A stretch of DNA of 64,000 nucleotides, taken from a virus. Made by a program: the position numbers and the translations under genes. Location of the stretch: IMG/VR virus record IMGVR_UViG_3300035698_024657, positions 1 to 64,000 of that record, one strand, 5' to 3'. Positions within the stretch are counted from its first letter, which is position 1; every line of letters begins with the position of its first letter. This document shows positions 14,496 through 22,741 of the stretch, piece by piece. The notes below the pieces were generated by a model. That model was not told where the DNA came from. It made no database searches and saw only the letters and a list, made by a program, of their open reading frames with translations.

Positions 14496-16583
14496 ATGAA
14501 CGGCAACGAATCAACCTCAGAAATTTTGATGAATGCTCGGTACCTTATGAAAGGTGAAAATTGGACAGATTTAACTAAACGCGTAAGTACTGCAATCGCG
14601 GTGGCCGAGAAGACTCCAGAGCTACAAAAGGAGTGGGCCAAAAAGTTTGCTGATATTATACAGAAGAAAGAGTTCGTACCTGCCTCCCCGTTTATGATGA
14701 ACGCAGGGAAAAAAGAAGAAGGTATGAACAACCACCTTTTCTCTTGTTATGTTTTACCAGTAGAAGACTCTCTCGAACAAATTTACAAAACAATTGCCGA
14801 TGCTGCGAAAATATTTCAAGTAGCCGGTGGGGTAGGGTACGACTTTTCAACACTTCGACCCAAAGGATGTTCTACGTCTACATCTGGTGGAACAAGTTCA
14901 GGGCCCATGTCCTTTATGCGGGTATTCAACGCATCTTGTAATGAATTGAAAGCAGGGGGTCGACGTAAGGGCGCACAGATGGGTGTGTTCCGAATAGATC
15001 ATCCCGACATTGAAGAATTTATCAACGTCAAACAAGATTTAACACAATTAACTAACTTCAATCTCTCAATAGCTATTACCGATGCGTTTATGCTGGCAGT
15101 ACGTAATGATGAGATGATCATGCTGCAATTTGCGAGTCATCCTGAGAAAGATCATGAGGTTAGTGCAAAGTCTCTTTGGGATCAGATCGTAAAAGGGGCA
15201 TGGAGATGTGGCGAGCCGGGCGTCTTGTTTATCGACAGAATAAACGATAAAGATCCCATTGGAGGCATTTTTGCGACTAACCCCTGTGGAGAGATTCCTC
15301 TCCCTCCTTATGGTTGCTGTAATTTAGGCTCGATTAATCTGGCGCAGATGATCCGTAGGGGAAAATTCAATTGGGACCGCTACAAAGAGATTATTCATAT
15401 TGCTATTCGTTTCCTCGACAATGCAATTGACGTAAATACCTACACGTTGCCTGAAATTAAAGAGCAACAATTAAACCAACGTCGCGTAGGTTTAGGTGTT
15501 ATGGGCTTGGCTGACTTATTCGTCAAGTTAAGTATTGCTTACGACTCCAAAGAAGCGCGTGAAATGAGTGAGGAATTAGCGAGGATACTGCACGAAACCT
15601 CAAAAGCCGCGTCAGAAGACTTATCTAAAGAGAAAGGCGCGTTTCCTGCGCAGAATAGCAGTAAATTGAAGGATTCTTTACCTATTCGTAATGCTACACG
15701 TACCGCGATCGCACCAACTGGATCAATTAGCATTGTTGCAGAATGTTCTTCGGGAATTGAACCTATTTACGCGATAACTCTCGAAAGGCGCCACGATTTA
15801 GCAGACCATGATGTAATCGTCGAAATCAATCCACTATTCCTTGAAATTGCAAAGAAGCAGCAGTTCTATTCAGAAGCCCTTATTGCAGGAATCCGCGAAA
15901 ATAACGGATCTTGCCAAGGCGTAGAAGGTGTACCAGAGGATGTTCAGAATATCTTCAAGATTGCTGCAGATATTAAACCAAAAGATCATGTAGAGCAATT
16001 GGCGGTTTGGCAAGGAAATATTGATAGTGCAGTTAGTAAGACTATCAATTTAGCCTCTTCTGCTACGGAAGAAGATATTGAGCACATCTTCTCAATGGCC
16101 TACGATCTTGGATGCAAAGGTATTACCGTGTACCGTGATGGATGTAGAGGTGCACAAGTTCTTGCTTCTGGAATACAGAAACTGGAGCGACCTGATGTAG
16201 TGCCAGGTAAGACCATCCGTGTTCCTACCAGTTTAGGTACAATGTATATTACCGTCGGTGTTATAGAGGGTCGGCCATTTGAAGTCTTCGTTAGTCTACG
16301 AACCGGAGGAACAAATGCGGGTGCTGATGCAGAGGGTCTGGCACGAATGGTCTCTCTTGCACTGCGAACGAAAGTAAGCGTCTATGACATCGTTAAACAA
16401 CTTAAGGGAATTGGATCAGGTGCAGCTGTCTTCCATAAAGGAAGGGTAATCACGTCTATCCCTGATGCTATAGCTTATGCGCTGGAGAAATATTTCCTGG
16501 ACTCAAAAGTCGCACATCCAGATGATCATGCACAATTTGCGAGCGGCTCCGAAGGCATGTATTGTAAAGATTGCGACGATTAA
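14496..16583 (+). CDS. nrdJ: Adenosylcobalamin-dependent ribonucleotide reductase (class II)
   Basis: This 695-residue protein reduces ribonucleotides to deoxyribonucleotides for phage DNA synthesis. Signature parts are SCYVLP with Cys84, the finger-loop motif NPCGE at 262-266 with the thiyl-radical Cys264, GCCNLGSINLA just after, and PTGSIS in the barrel. The C-terminal region 570-670 matches the TSCPD-like extension of NrdJ enzymes, and the tail ends in CKDC, the expected redox pair. There is no small R2 subunit nearby, consistent with class II. The enzyme needs B12, which must come from the host or environment. Confidence 0.9.
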   Translation: MNGNESTSEILMNARYLMKGENWTDLTKRVSTAIAVAEKTPELQKEWAKKFADIIQKKEFVPASPFMMNAGKKEEGMNNHLFSCYVLPVEDSLEQIYKTIADAAKIFQVAGGVGYDFSTLRPKGCSTSTSGGTSSGPMSFMRVFNASCNELKAGGRRKGAQMGVFRIDHPDIEEFINVKQDLTQLTNFNLSIAITDAFMLAVRNDEMIMLQFASHPEKDHEVSAKSLWDQIVKGAWRCGEPGVLFIDRINDKDPIGGIFATNPCGEIPLPPYGCCNLGSINLAQMIRRGKFNWDRYKEIIHIAIRFLDNAIDVNTYTLPEIKEQQLNQRRVGLGVMGLADLFVKLSIAYDSKEAREMSEELARILHETSKAASEDLSKEKGAFPAQNSSKLKDSLPIRNATRTAIAPTGSISIVAECSSGIEPIYAITLERRHDLADHDVIVEINPLFLEIAKKQQFYSEALIAGIRENNGSCQGVEGVPEDVQNIFKIAADIKPKDHVEQLAVWQGNIDSAVSKTINLASSATEEDIEHIFSMAYDLGCKGITVYRDGCRGAQVLASGIQKLERPDVVPGKTIRVPTSLGTMYITVGVIEGRPFEVFVSLRTGGTNAGADAEGLARMVSLALRTKVSVYDIVKQLKGIGSGAAVFHKGRVITSIPDAIAYALEKYFLDSKVAHPDDHAQFASGSEGMYCKDCDD

Positions 16584-16600
16584 TAATTTGGAGATAAATA

Positions 16601-16942
16601 ATGGCAGATAATGAAACCACAGTTTTACCGGATGGTAGTGCATTTTGTACAGCAAGTTTCCCTCTACCAAAAGACCATTGGATATATTCTGACAAATACG
16701 CAAAATCACCTATGCCGATGCAAATGGGTGTAGATAATCCTGCGCGAAAAGAATTTACAGAAATGCTACGGGAAGCGGGAAGATACGCAGTCCACGGAGC
16801 AACAATGGCAGGAAAGGAAATGGATTTTGATCCAGATGCATTGATTCAAAATCTTATTGTAGGATTTCTCGGCTATCACACATTTGACGGGTCACTTGAA
16901 TCCGACATCGTCAATAGAGCGGTTCCCGACGAGGATAAATAA
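16601..16942 (+). CDS. Hypothetical protein downstream of RNR
   Basis: This 113-residue protein follows the reductase with an 18-base gap. It begins with a beta-like section (ALPDGSAF style, LPKDHWIYSD), then helices (RKEFTEMLREAGRYAVHGA and DALIQNLIVGFLGY). No catalytic motif. Spacing suggests the same transcript as nrdJ. Function unknown. Confidence 0.5.
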   Translation: MADNETTVLPDGSAFCTASFPLPKDHWIYSDKYAKSPMPMQMGVDNPARKEFTEMLREAGRYAVHGATMAGKEMDFDPDALIQNLIVGFLGYHTFDGSLESDIVNRAVPDEDK

Positions 16943-16943
16943 T

Positions 16944-17207
16944 ATGCCATATATTCCTTCAAAGGATCGAGATAAACTTGATCCACGAATCGATGGATTA
17001 TTTACAGTACTCAAAGATCAGCCTCCCGGAGAGTTGAATTACTCGATTTCGAAATTAATTTGGAAGTTGTTCGAGCACGAAAAAAGCTACTCAACCATAG
17101 CTACACTTGTGGGCACATTAGTTTTAGTAATTTTTGAATTTGTTCGGCGTAAAGTAAATACTTATGAGGACACTAAAATAATTCAAAACGGGGATATCTC
17201 TGTATGA
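16944..17207 (+). CDS. DUF6899-like small protein with membrane segment
   Basis: The 87-residue product starts at ATG 16944, next to the upstream stop. The start MPYIPSKDRDKLDPRIDGL and the PPGELNYSISKLIW section match the small phage family I recall as DUF6899, whose function is not known. Residues 52-70 (TIATLVGTLVLVIFEFVRR) could be a membrane helix. Family assignment is from memory. Confidence 0.6.
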   Translation: MPYIPSKDRDKLDPRIDGLFTVLKDQPPGELNYSISKLIWKLFEHEKSYSTIATLVGTLVLVIFEFVRRKVNTYEDTKIIQNGDISV

Positions 17208-17293
17208 TTCGAAAAGAACTATATTAGTAGTCAAGCAGGATAAGTAATATTGTTAGACGTAATAAACGAAAACATTACAACAAATGAAATAGG

Positions 17294-17326
17294 GCCTGAG
17301 GGAACGTACTCAGGCTTTCCTGCTTT
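17294..17326 (+). terminator. Rho-independent terminator
   Basis: GCCTGAG (17294-17300) pairs with CTCAGGC (17309-17315), followed by TTTCCTGCTTTT. It lies 86 bases after the gene at 16944 and ends the reductase transcript. Confidence 0.7.
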
Positions 17327-17341
17327 TATCTCAAATTCCCC

Positions 17342-17370
17342 GCACACTTCTCCTATCTTACAGGTATAAT
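17342..17370 (+). promoter_or_regulatory. Candidate promoter -10 element
   Basis: TATAAT at 17365-17370 lies 29 bases before the kinase gene, with an AAGGAG site between. The -35 region is poor. Its location after a terminator supports a new transcript start; a phage sigma factor may not need a -35. Confidence 0.4.
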
Positions 17371-17398
17371 ATATATAAGGATTATACAAGGAGAAAAC

Positions 17399-17905
17399 AT
17401 GAGTAAAATGTATTTGATGGTTGGCAACATAGGTACAGGAAAAACTACGACTACAACAGTATTGATGCAGGATACCCGTAATGTCCTCACCGTGTCAGAT
17501 GATGCTATCGCATTAGCTCTCAATGGTGGGTACTATGGTCATGATATTTGGACCGATAAACATTGGCCGCTATATTCCCGGATCAAGGGAGAAATCGCCC
17601 GTGCGACATTAGAAACAGACTTTGACGTAGTCATAGATGGTACACATATGTCAATAAAAAGTCGTAAACGTTTTATTGACATAGCAAAAGAACTTGACGT
17701 CCCGGTAATTGCATACGTACATAGAAACTCGGCAGAAGGTCTTGCCCGGAGATTGGCAGATCCCAGAGGATCTAATTTAGATGTATGGCGAGAAGTACAT
17801 GCAAGGTTTGAAAAAAGTTTTGAAGACCCTACTACAGATGAAGGCATTAAAACTATAATTGACGGCGCACTTATGCGTATACCTGGACTCTCTAATGCAA
17901 ATTGA
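17399..17905 (+). CDS. P-loop kinase, polynucleotide-kinase-like
   Basis: This 168-residue protein has a Walker A GNIGTGKT at 9-16, DDAIALAL after the next strand and VVIDGTHM as the second acidic strand, followed by an Arg-containing lid (RRLADPRG). This is the pattern of T4 polynucleotide-kinase-type AAA_33 kinases, which phosphorylate 5'-OH ends. Its neighbour at 18061 is an RNA ligase, so the two probably form an RNA repair pair. No phosphatase domain is fused. Small-molecule kinase activity cannot be excluded. Confidence 0.7.
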   Translation: MSKMYLMVGNIGTGKTTTTTVLMQDTRNVLTVSDDAIALALNGGYYGHDIWTDKHWPLYSRIKGEIARATLETDFDVVIDGTHMSIKSRKRFIDIAKELDVPVIAYVHRNSAEGLARRLADPRGSNLDVWREVHARFEKSFEDPTTDEGIKTIIDGALMRIPGLSNAN

Positions 17906-18068
17906 TCCTTGTCCTACTTGTAATCATACTGAGTTAGAAGTACGACAAGGGTGGTGCACTTATTATGTTTACTGTACACACTGTAATACAAGTGGACCAG
18001 AAGATACTAATAAAGTGCGCACAATCCGAGAATGGAATAAAATAAGAGAAAGGGTTACCCATGAATAA
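17895..18068 (+). CDS. Lar-like zinc ribbon protein
   Basis: The 57-residue product starts at ATG 17895, overlapping the kinase gene. Two knuckles, CPTC and CTHC, flank a beta sheet (WCTYYVYC), and the end has an IREWNKI pattern. This is the layout of small Lar-family restriction-alleviation proteins, where a modified xxWN motif closes the domain. Role in blocking host restriction is inferred. It overlaps the ligase start. Confidence 0.6.
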   Translation: MQIDPCPTCNHTELEVRQGWCTYYVYCTHCNTSGPEDTNKVRTIREWNKIRERVTHE

Positions 18069-19029
18069 GGAAGAGTGGCGGGAGAAATTAGAAGAACGTG
18101 GCGAGAGTGTACTGATTGATGGAATTTCAAAATATCAGCATGTTTCCCGCATTACTAATGATGAAACTGAAGGATTACTCGACGGCGAAGTAATCGTACA
18201 GAATAAGATTGATGGTGCAAACTTTAACGTGGCATGGACCTCGGAACGCGGCCACATTATTGCATCGAGGAATAGCGCTAAAAGTCTTGGTGGTGAGCCT
18301 AAAGTAGGTTTTCGCGGTGCAGTAGAATACTGTCTAAATCATCCCGGTATAATGCTCATTAGTAAAAGATTCATTCTTCGCGGTGAATGGTTAGTAAGGC
18401 ATAGTCTAAATTATCCAAAAGACAGTATGCACCACTTCTACGTATTTGATGTGCAACGATATGAGGATCATTCATACTTACATCCAGATGCATATATCCC
18501 GCTATTAGAAAAATACAGTATTAGGTATATTCCGATACTCGCAAGATTGACAAACCCCTCAATAGAAGAATTGACTAAATTAGTCGAGGGTCCGGATGAG
18601 TTTGGTGCAGAGCAAAAAGAAGGCATCGTAATTAAACGATACGACTTCGTCAATAAGTATGAGCGTGTGCAATGGGGTAAAATCATTCATCCATCTTTTG
18701 AAATAAAGAATAAGCTTGTATTTAAGCCGAAGAATGCGGATGACATTACAATCAAATTCGCATCCGAAACCGTTACGCAACATTTAGTACTAAAGACGAT
18801 TGAAAAAGTTAAATCAGAAGATCCTGATGGAAATATCAACATTAAACAAATGGCTCAAATCTTGGGCTTAGTTTGGTACGATGTGTTTCACGAAGATTTA
18901 TGGAACTTTGTACGTGATCAAAAAGTAAGTGATTTCAATTTCCACGATGCAAGGAAATTAGTCTATCAGGCTACTCGAGAAATAGCGGTGGCATATTTTA
19001 ATGGTACATTGGATACGCCCAAAGTTTAA
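18061..19029 (+). CDS. RNA ligase
   Basis: This 322-residue protein is a nucleotidyltransferase of the RNA ligase 2 type. The nucleophile is Lys49 in NKIDGANF (motif I). Further motifs are a RNS motif (ASRNS), FILRGEW (motif III region), EGIVIKRYD (motif IV) and VFKPK (motif V). The C-terminal domain (about 100 residues) is helical. With the kinase at 17399 it would rejoin RNAs, for example tRNAs cut by host anticodon nucleases. That role is established for T4 and inferred here. Confidence 0.8.
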   Translation: MNKEEWREKLEERGESVLIDGISKYQHVSRITNDETEGLLDGEVIVQNKIDGANFNVAWTSERGHIIASRNSAKSLGGEPKVGFRGAVEYCLNHPGIMLISKRFILRGEWLVRHSLNYPKDSMHHFYVFDVQRYEDHSYLHPDAYIPLLEKYSIRYIPILARLTNPSIEELTKLVEGPDEFGAEQKEGIVIKRYDFVNKYERVQWGKIIHPSFEIKNKLVFKPKNADDITIKFASETVTQHLVLKTIEKVKSEDPDGNINIKQMAQILGLVWYDVFHEDLWNFVRDQKVSDFNFHDARKLVYQATREIAVAYFNGTLDTPKV

Positions 19030-19112
19030 CTGGCCACAGAAGAAGAGACTTCCGAAATGGGTAAAAGGTAGAACATGGCCAAAGCGAAAATCACAAAGAT
19101 AGAAAGAATATT

Positions 19113-19289
19113 ATGCAAACTTTCATTAATCCTAAGGTTATATTAGCCACTACTCACGAAGGCCATTTAATCGCACTGAAAAAAGAAGACAGTAGAAATG
19201 CGGAAATTCTATTTGAAATTGATTTTCCTTCGATAAAAGGGCATGATGTATGGTCAGAGATTGTTGATCATTTAATAAACGCTAAATGA
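19113..19289 (+). CDS. Hypothetical small protein
   Basis: This 58-residue ORF begins at ATG 19113 and ends by ATGA overlap with the exonuclease gene, which supports it. It has short strands (VILATTHEGHLIAL, ILFEIDFP) and a helix (HDVWSEIVDHLINA), the look of a small alpha/beta regulator. Function unknown. Confidence 0.5.
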   Translation: MQTFINPKVILATTHEGHLIALKKEDSRNAEILFEIDFPSIKGHDVWSEIVDHLINAK

Positions 19290-19825
19290 GATACGTAGTT
19301 ATAGATTTAGAGTGCACCTGCTGGGAACGTGGGGATAAAAATAGGCAACCTCACGAGATCATCGAAATAGGCGCAGCCTTCCTTGATGAAAAATATCAAC
19401 TTATCAAAACATTCTCACAATTCGTCAAGCCGGCGGATAATATAGAATTGACTGAGTACTGTACTGAGTTAACTACGATTACCCAAAAAGATATCAACAA
19501 CGCACCACCTCTCTCTGTCGCTGTAAGTAAATTAGAGGAATGGATGGGGCCCGTTGATGATATCACTTTCTGTTCGTGGGGGTATTTTGATAAAGCTCAA
19601 CTCATTGATGAGTGCAATTTGCACGGGATAACTTACCCATTTACAGATGATCATATTAACATTAAGACCAGATTTTCTGCAAAACTACAAAGAACAAAAA
19701 AGATTGGCGTAAAGAAGGCATTACGTATCCTTGGAATACCTTTTGAAGGTACTCCACATCGCGCGATTTCTGACGCAATAATGACCGCAAAGATATTTAA
19801 ATTTATTATGGAAATACCTGCATGA
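19286..19825 (+). CDS. DEDDh 3'-5' exonuclease (ERI-1/KapD-like)
   Basis: This 179-residue protein has the exonuclease motifs in order. Exo I is IDLECT (D6, E8), Exo II is CSWGYFDK with its Asp, and Exo III is PHRAISDA with catalytic His and Asp near 157-162. The Cys-Thr after the first acidic pair and the WG in Exo II are typical of ERI-1-like RNA exonucleases. It would trim RNA or DNA 3' ends. It lies in the RNA-repair and RNase H group. Confidence 0.85.
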   Translation: MRYVVIDLECTCWERGDKNRQPHEIIEIGAAFLDEKYQLIKTFSQFVKPADNIELTEYCTELTTITQKDINNAPPLSVAVSKLEEWMGPVDDITFCSWGYFDKAQLIDECNLHGITYPFTDDHINIKTRFSAKLQRTKKIGVKKALRILGIPFEGTPHRAISDAIMTAKIFKFIMEIPA

Positions 19826-20055
19826 CTACTAAAGAATTTGAAATACAATATGCTCTCGGAATACTGTCTGAAGACCAAAAATTTAAAATGGCCAAGAACG
19901 TACAGACTTCAAGACGTGTCTTATCTATTCTTGCTAATGATATTAACCTGGCCATCAGGATCAGGATACACGATAACCCCAATACTCCCTGGACTACGGT
20001 AAATATGATATGGAATCGAGACAGGATGCAGATAATGCAATCAGGATTAGTATGA
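19822..20055 (+). CDS. IQxALG motif plus LRV repeat protein
   Basis: This 77-residue protein starts MTTKEFEIQYALG, nearly identical to the start of the protein at 14250. The LRV-type repeat SRRVLSILANDINLAIRIRIHDNPNTP follows in two parts, with the NPNTP turn. It is the third member of the tandem family, at a separate site. It overlaps the exonuclease upstream and the RNase H downstream. Confidence 0.65.
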   Translation: MTTKEFEIQYALGILSEDQKFKMAKNVQTSRRVLSILANDINLAIRIRIHDNPNTPWTTVNMIWNRDRMQIMQSGLV

Positions 20056-20603
20056 ATAAATCCGAAGCCGAAAACCCTTATGCACGGACACCATTACGTG
20101 TACGCGCTGTTGATGGTCCCACTTTTCCAATACATGCCCAAGAAGACGTGGATCTTGATTGTCTGGACCCAGAATTTCTCCACGTATGGTGTGACGGTGG
20201 AGGCAACTGCGGTCCTGCATCTTTGGGGGTAGTAGTCGTTGATAAGGGTACAGTAATTATGACATTCGGTATTTTTTTAGGCGCACATAACCAAACAAAT
20301 AATATTGCAGAATTGAATGCTATTTGGAAAAGTCTTCGACTCGTTAAACATTTATTTAGGCCAGTTAAAATTTATTCTGATTCGGCATATGCGATTAACT
20401 CAATTTGCGAAATATTTCACGGTAAAAAGAATAGAGAATTAATAGATAGTATAATTGATTATACTAAACAATATCCGGTTTCAGTAGAATTTGTCAAAGT
20501 ACGGGGACATTCAGGATTAATATATAATGAAATTGCAGATTCAATTGCGAGCTGGTTTTTAAGTGAACATAAAAACAAGAAGAAGGGAAGAAAAAGTAAA
20601 TGA
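20052..20603 (+). CDS. Ribonuclease H type I
   Basis: The 183-residue product starts at ATG 20052 by ATGA overlap. Catalytic residues are visible: Asp in WCDGGGN, Glu in NIAELNAI, Asp in IYSDSAYA, His in VRGHSGL and Asp in EIADSIA. It has a 45-residue N-terminal extension and a basic tail. The enzyme degrades RNA in RNA-DNA hybrids, such as replication primers. It overlaps the homing endonuclease downstream. Confidence 0.85.
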   Translation: MNKSEAENPYARTPLRVRAVDGPTFPIHAQEDVDLDCLDPEFLHVWCDGGGNCGPASLGVVVVDKGTVIMTFGIFLGAHNQTNNIAELNAIWKSLRLVKHLFRPVKIYSDSAYAINSICEIFHGKKNRELIDSIIDYTKQYPVSVEFVKVRGHSGLIYNEIADSIASWFLSEHKNKKKGRKSK

Positions 20604-21286
20604 GTCACTTCTATGTTTATATGTATTTAGACCAGAATAATGTTCCTTTTTATATTGGAAAAGGTAATGGTAATCGATACAAAGTGCAATCTCATTTACG
20701 CGAAGACCAGGCATTTCTAAAGAATAAGATCAATAAAGTAGGTAATTCTAATGTTAAGATCCACTTCCTCCATAAAGATATTTCTGAAGAAGAAGCTTTT
20801 CGTTGGGAGAGATACTGGATTAAGTACATTGGACGTAGAGATCTAAAAGAAGGTACTCTCTGTAACTTGACCGATGGTGGAGAAGGACAATCGGGTTTTA
20901 TTCATTCTGAAGAATCTAAACAAAAGATGCGTAAAGCTCATAAAGGTGAAAAGAATTCTATGTATGGTAAATCCCATACAGAAGTAGCGAAGCAAAAAAT
21001 GTGCACCATACACAAAGGTAAAACTCATTCTGATGAAACCCGCGAAAAGATGAGTAAATCCCAAAAAGGGCGAAAACATCCAGAAGGGACTAAACAGAAA
21101 ATGAGTAAAACTAAAAAAGGTAAAACTCATTCTGTTGAAACTAAACGAAAAATCAGCGATGCTACGAAAGGTAAGCGAATAGGTAAAAAGAACCCTATGT
21201 ATGGTAAACGACATACTCCAGAAACTCGGCAGAAAATGCGCAATGCTAAAGAAAAGAAGAAAAATGGGAAAAATGGAGCTGCGTGA
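20600..21286 (+). CDS. GIY-YIG homing endonuclease with NUMOD3 repeats
   Basis: The 228-residue product has the N-terminal catalytic domain with YVYMYLD, FYIGKGNG (the GIY/YIG strands) and a helix containing the catalytic Glu (EEAFRWERYWIKYIG). A linker and five or six NUMOD3 repeats of the type (H)SxETxxKMSKxxKGxxH follow, for DNA contact. It lies free between genes rather than in an intron, and overlaps both neighbours. A decayed relative lies at 5179. Confidence 0.85.
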   Translation: MSHFYVYMYLDQNNVPFYIGKGNGNRYKVQSHLREDQAFLKNKINKVGNSNVKIHFLHKDISEEEAFRWERYWIKYIGRRDLKEGTLCNLTDGGEGQSGFIHSEESKQKMRKAHKGEKNSMYGKSHTEVAKQKMCTIHKGKTHSDETREKMSKSQKGRKHPEGTKQKMSKTKKGKTHSVETKRKISDATKGKRIGKKNPMYGKRHTPETRQKMRNAKEKKKNGKNGAA

Positions 21287-21602
21287 AATTGAAGTACAGC
21301 GGGCTTTGGGCCTAACCGAATTTTACTGGATTACATTATGGACAGGTATGGGGAAACGGGAAGAACATCTAAATTTGGATCAATTATTTCATGAAGTTTT
21401 TCCGGTAGCCGCGCGTTACGTAAATGGGCAATATACCTGTTTTTCTGTAGAATCCTCGCCTAAAGAGTTGAAAGTATTTACATCTCGTCTCCATAATGAA
21501 TTACATTCATTATATAAGCAATTACATATCAAGATATATAAAGGGGTCTCGGATAAGGGTGACCTTGTTTGCCATAAATGGATAGGATATAACGCATCAT
21601 GA
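21273..21602 (+). CDS. IQxALG motif protein
   Basis: The start at ATG 21273 gives MELREIEVQRALG, matching the position of the motif in its relatives (residues 4-13). The upstream in-frame region lies inside the endonuclease gene. The remaining 95 residues form an unknown alpha/beta domain with aromatic residues (FYWITLWTGMG) and a helix LHNELHSLYKQL. It ends by ATGA overlap with the next gene. Confidence 0.55.
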   Translation: MELREIEVQRALGLTEFYWITLWTGMGKREEHLNLDQLFHEVFPVAARYVNGQYTCFSVESSPKELKVFTSRLHNELHSLYKQLHIKIYKGVSDKGDLVCHKWIGYNAS

Positions 21603-21844
21603 AAGTACGCGGAGATGATCATCCAGGAATTTTGACTCTTGCCGAGATACAGGCACAATTAGCCGTAGGTTCCCTAGTTAAACGCGATTTGCATCGCATG
21701 GTACATGATTATGAGTGTTCTCGCTTCTATTTACCTGAAAACGTCGTAGCCTTCCTTGAAGGTTATTTCGGTAGAACTATTCGTAATAAGAATAAGTTTT
21801 ATTTTCGCGAAAAAGAGGAATCATCCGTAAAAGAACGGGATTAA
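21599..21844 (+). CDS. IQxALG-like motif protein at convergent junction
   Basis: This 81-residue protein has the variant motif AEIQAQLAVG at 15-24. The rest is basic and helical (VKRDLHRMVHDYECS, VVAFLEGYFG). It is the last rightward gene. Its final 24 bases overlap the end of the leftward gene at 21821, so the two transcripts collide with no terminator between them. Confidence 0.5.
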   Translation: MKVRGDDHPGILTLAEIQAQLAVGSLVKRDLHRMVHDYECSRFYLPENVVAFLEGYFGRTIRNKNKFYFREKEESSVKERD

Positions 21845-22099
21845 TTGACTTGAATTGCATTCTGGACAATGTTGAGATTCCTCTGTTACTATCGTATAGC
21901 TTACGATATGCGTCCAGTATCTTCCGCCCCTCTGCAACTTTGTAGGCTTCTGTACTGTTTTGAGCCCACCTAATGGTGTCACTAATCTACATTCTTCACA
22001 TAATACACATTTAATTGTGCCTAATGCGAGTTGGATTCTTATTTCTTTTTCTGTTAGTTTACCTTCTTCAGAAATCGAAGATTTTGTATTGGTAGTAAT
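21821..22099 (-). CDS. Zinc-ribbon protein with IQxALG motif; unusual start
   Basis: The leftward frame contains EKEIRIQLALGTI followed by CVLCEEC and CPEC, exactly the motif-plus-zinc-ribbon design of the proteins at 768 and 3815. No ATG, GTG or TTG is in frame before the motif. The ATT at 22099-22097 lies seven bases after GGAGG, so an ATT start is possible; otherwise the gene is 5'-damaged. It would have 92 residues. Its 3' end overlaps the rightward gene at 21599, and the start lies inside the end of the next leftward gene. Confidence 0.5.
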   Translation of the reverse strand: MTTNTKSSISEEGKLTEKEIRIQLALGTIKCVLCEECRLVTPLGGLKTVQKPTKLQRGGRYWTHIVSYTIVTEESQHCPECNSSQLIPFFYG

Positions 22100-22682
22100 A
22101 CCCTCTCCCTCCTTTACCTAATATCAGCCCTACCGAGTGTTTCTTCCACGAAATGTCACCCATTAATACCACTTCTTCAAGATGATCCCATCCTACTCCT
22201 GCCGCGATTGCGAGCCCGAGCTTTTTCTTAAGCGGTTGATAATTTTCATTGAGAAGTATTGCAATTGGGCCCACATCAGGTATAGTAGTTACCTTAACTT
22301 TACGGAAATCACGCTTATCGGGGAATTCTAAGCTAACTGACAGACTACGGTGCTTAATGTCCCATTCCCATTGATCATTGCGCGTATTCACTGAAGCTAA
22401 ACCGTGTACGAGCGGAGTATCGAATGAGCTCTTATATGTACCGTAATGATGGATGACGGTAGTAGAATCGTCAACTACTATAGTATCTGCATCTGCGTAT
22501 ACTGTATCGCTTACTGTGATATACGTGGTATCAAATACTGTAAGAGGGATTTCGACTGTAACTGTATCGATTACTTGTTCAGACAGGGCCGTTTCTAAAT
22601 GGTCAATTTTACTTGTGGCCCAAAACCACCCACATGCGATGGCGATGATTAGTCCCACTAATACCCAACGTTCGAACGTCAT
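22068..22682 (-). CDS. Membrane-anchored Asp-Thr-repeat protein
   Basis: The 204-residue product has an N-terminal membrane anchor (RWVLVGLIIAIACGWFW). A DT-rich region follows (VIDTVTVEIPLTVFDTTY, SDTVY, ADTIVVDD), of the same type as the lipoprotein at 10133. The C-terminal half looks like short beta strands and ends in aromatics (YYYQYKIFDF). It would reach from the inner membrane into the periplasm. A structural or lysis (spanin-like) role is possible. Confidence 0.5.
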   Translation of the reverse strand: MTFERWVLVGLIIAIACGWFWATSKIDHLETALSEQVIDTVTVEIPLTVFDTTYITVSDTVYADADTIVVDDSTTVIHHYGTYKSSFDTPLVHGLASVNTRNDQWEWDIKHRSLSVSLEFPDKRDFRKVKVTTIPDVGPIAILLNENYQPLKKKLGLAIAAGVGWDHLEEVVLMGDISWKKHSVGLILGKGGRGYYYQYKIFDF

Positions 22683-22741
22683 ATCTTTACCTTCCTATTT
22701 GGGCAGGCCCACTTTACTTTACTTTACTTCAGGTTTTGGCG

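Noticed and set aside
17251-17370. TTG-initiated ORF of 39 codons between two genes
   Set aside because: It runs through a terminator hairpin and into the TATAAT element; the start is weak.
19002-19103. Very basic 33-codon ORF overlapping the end of the RNA ligase gene
   Set aside because: It looks peptide-like (two WP-K segments) but overlaps a conserved gene end and has no clear ribosome site.
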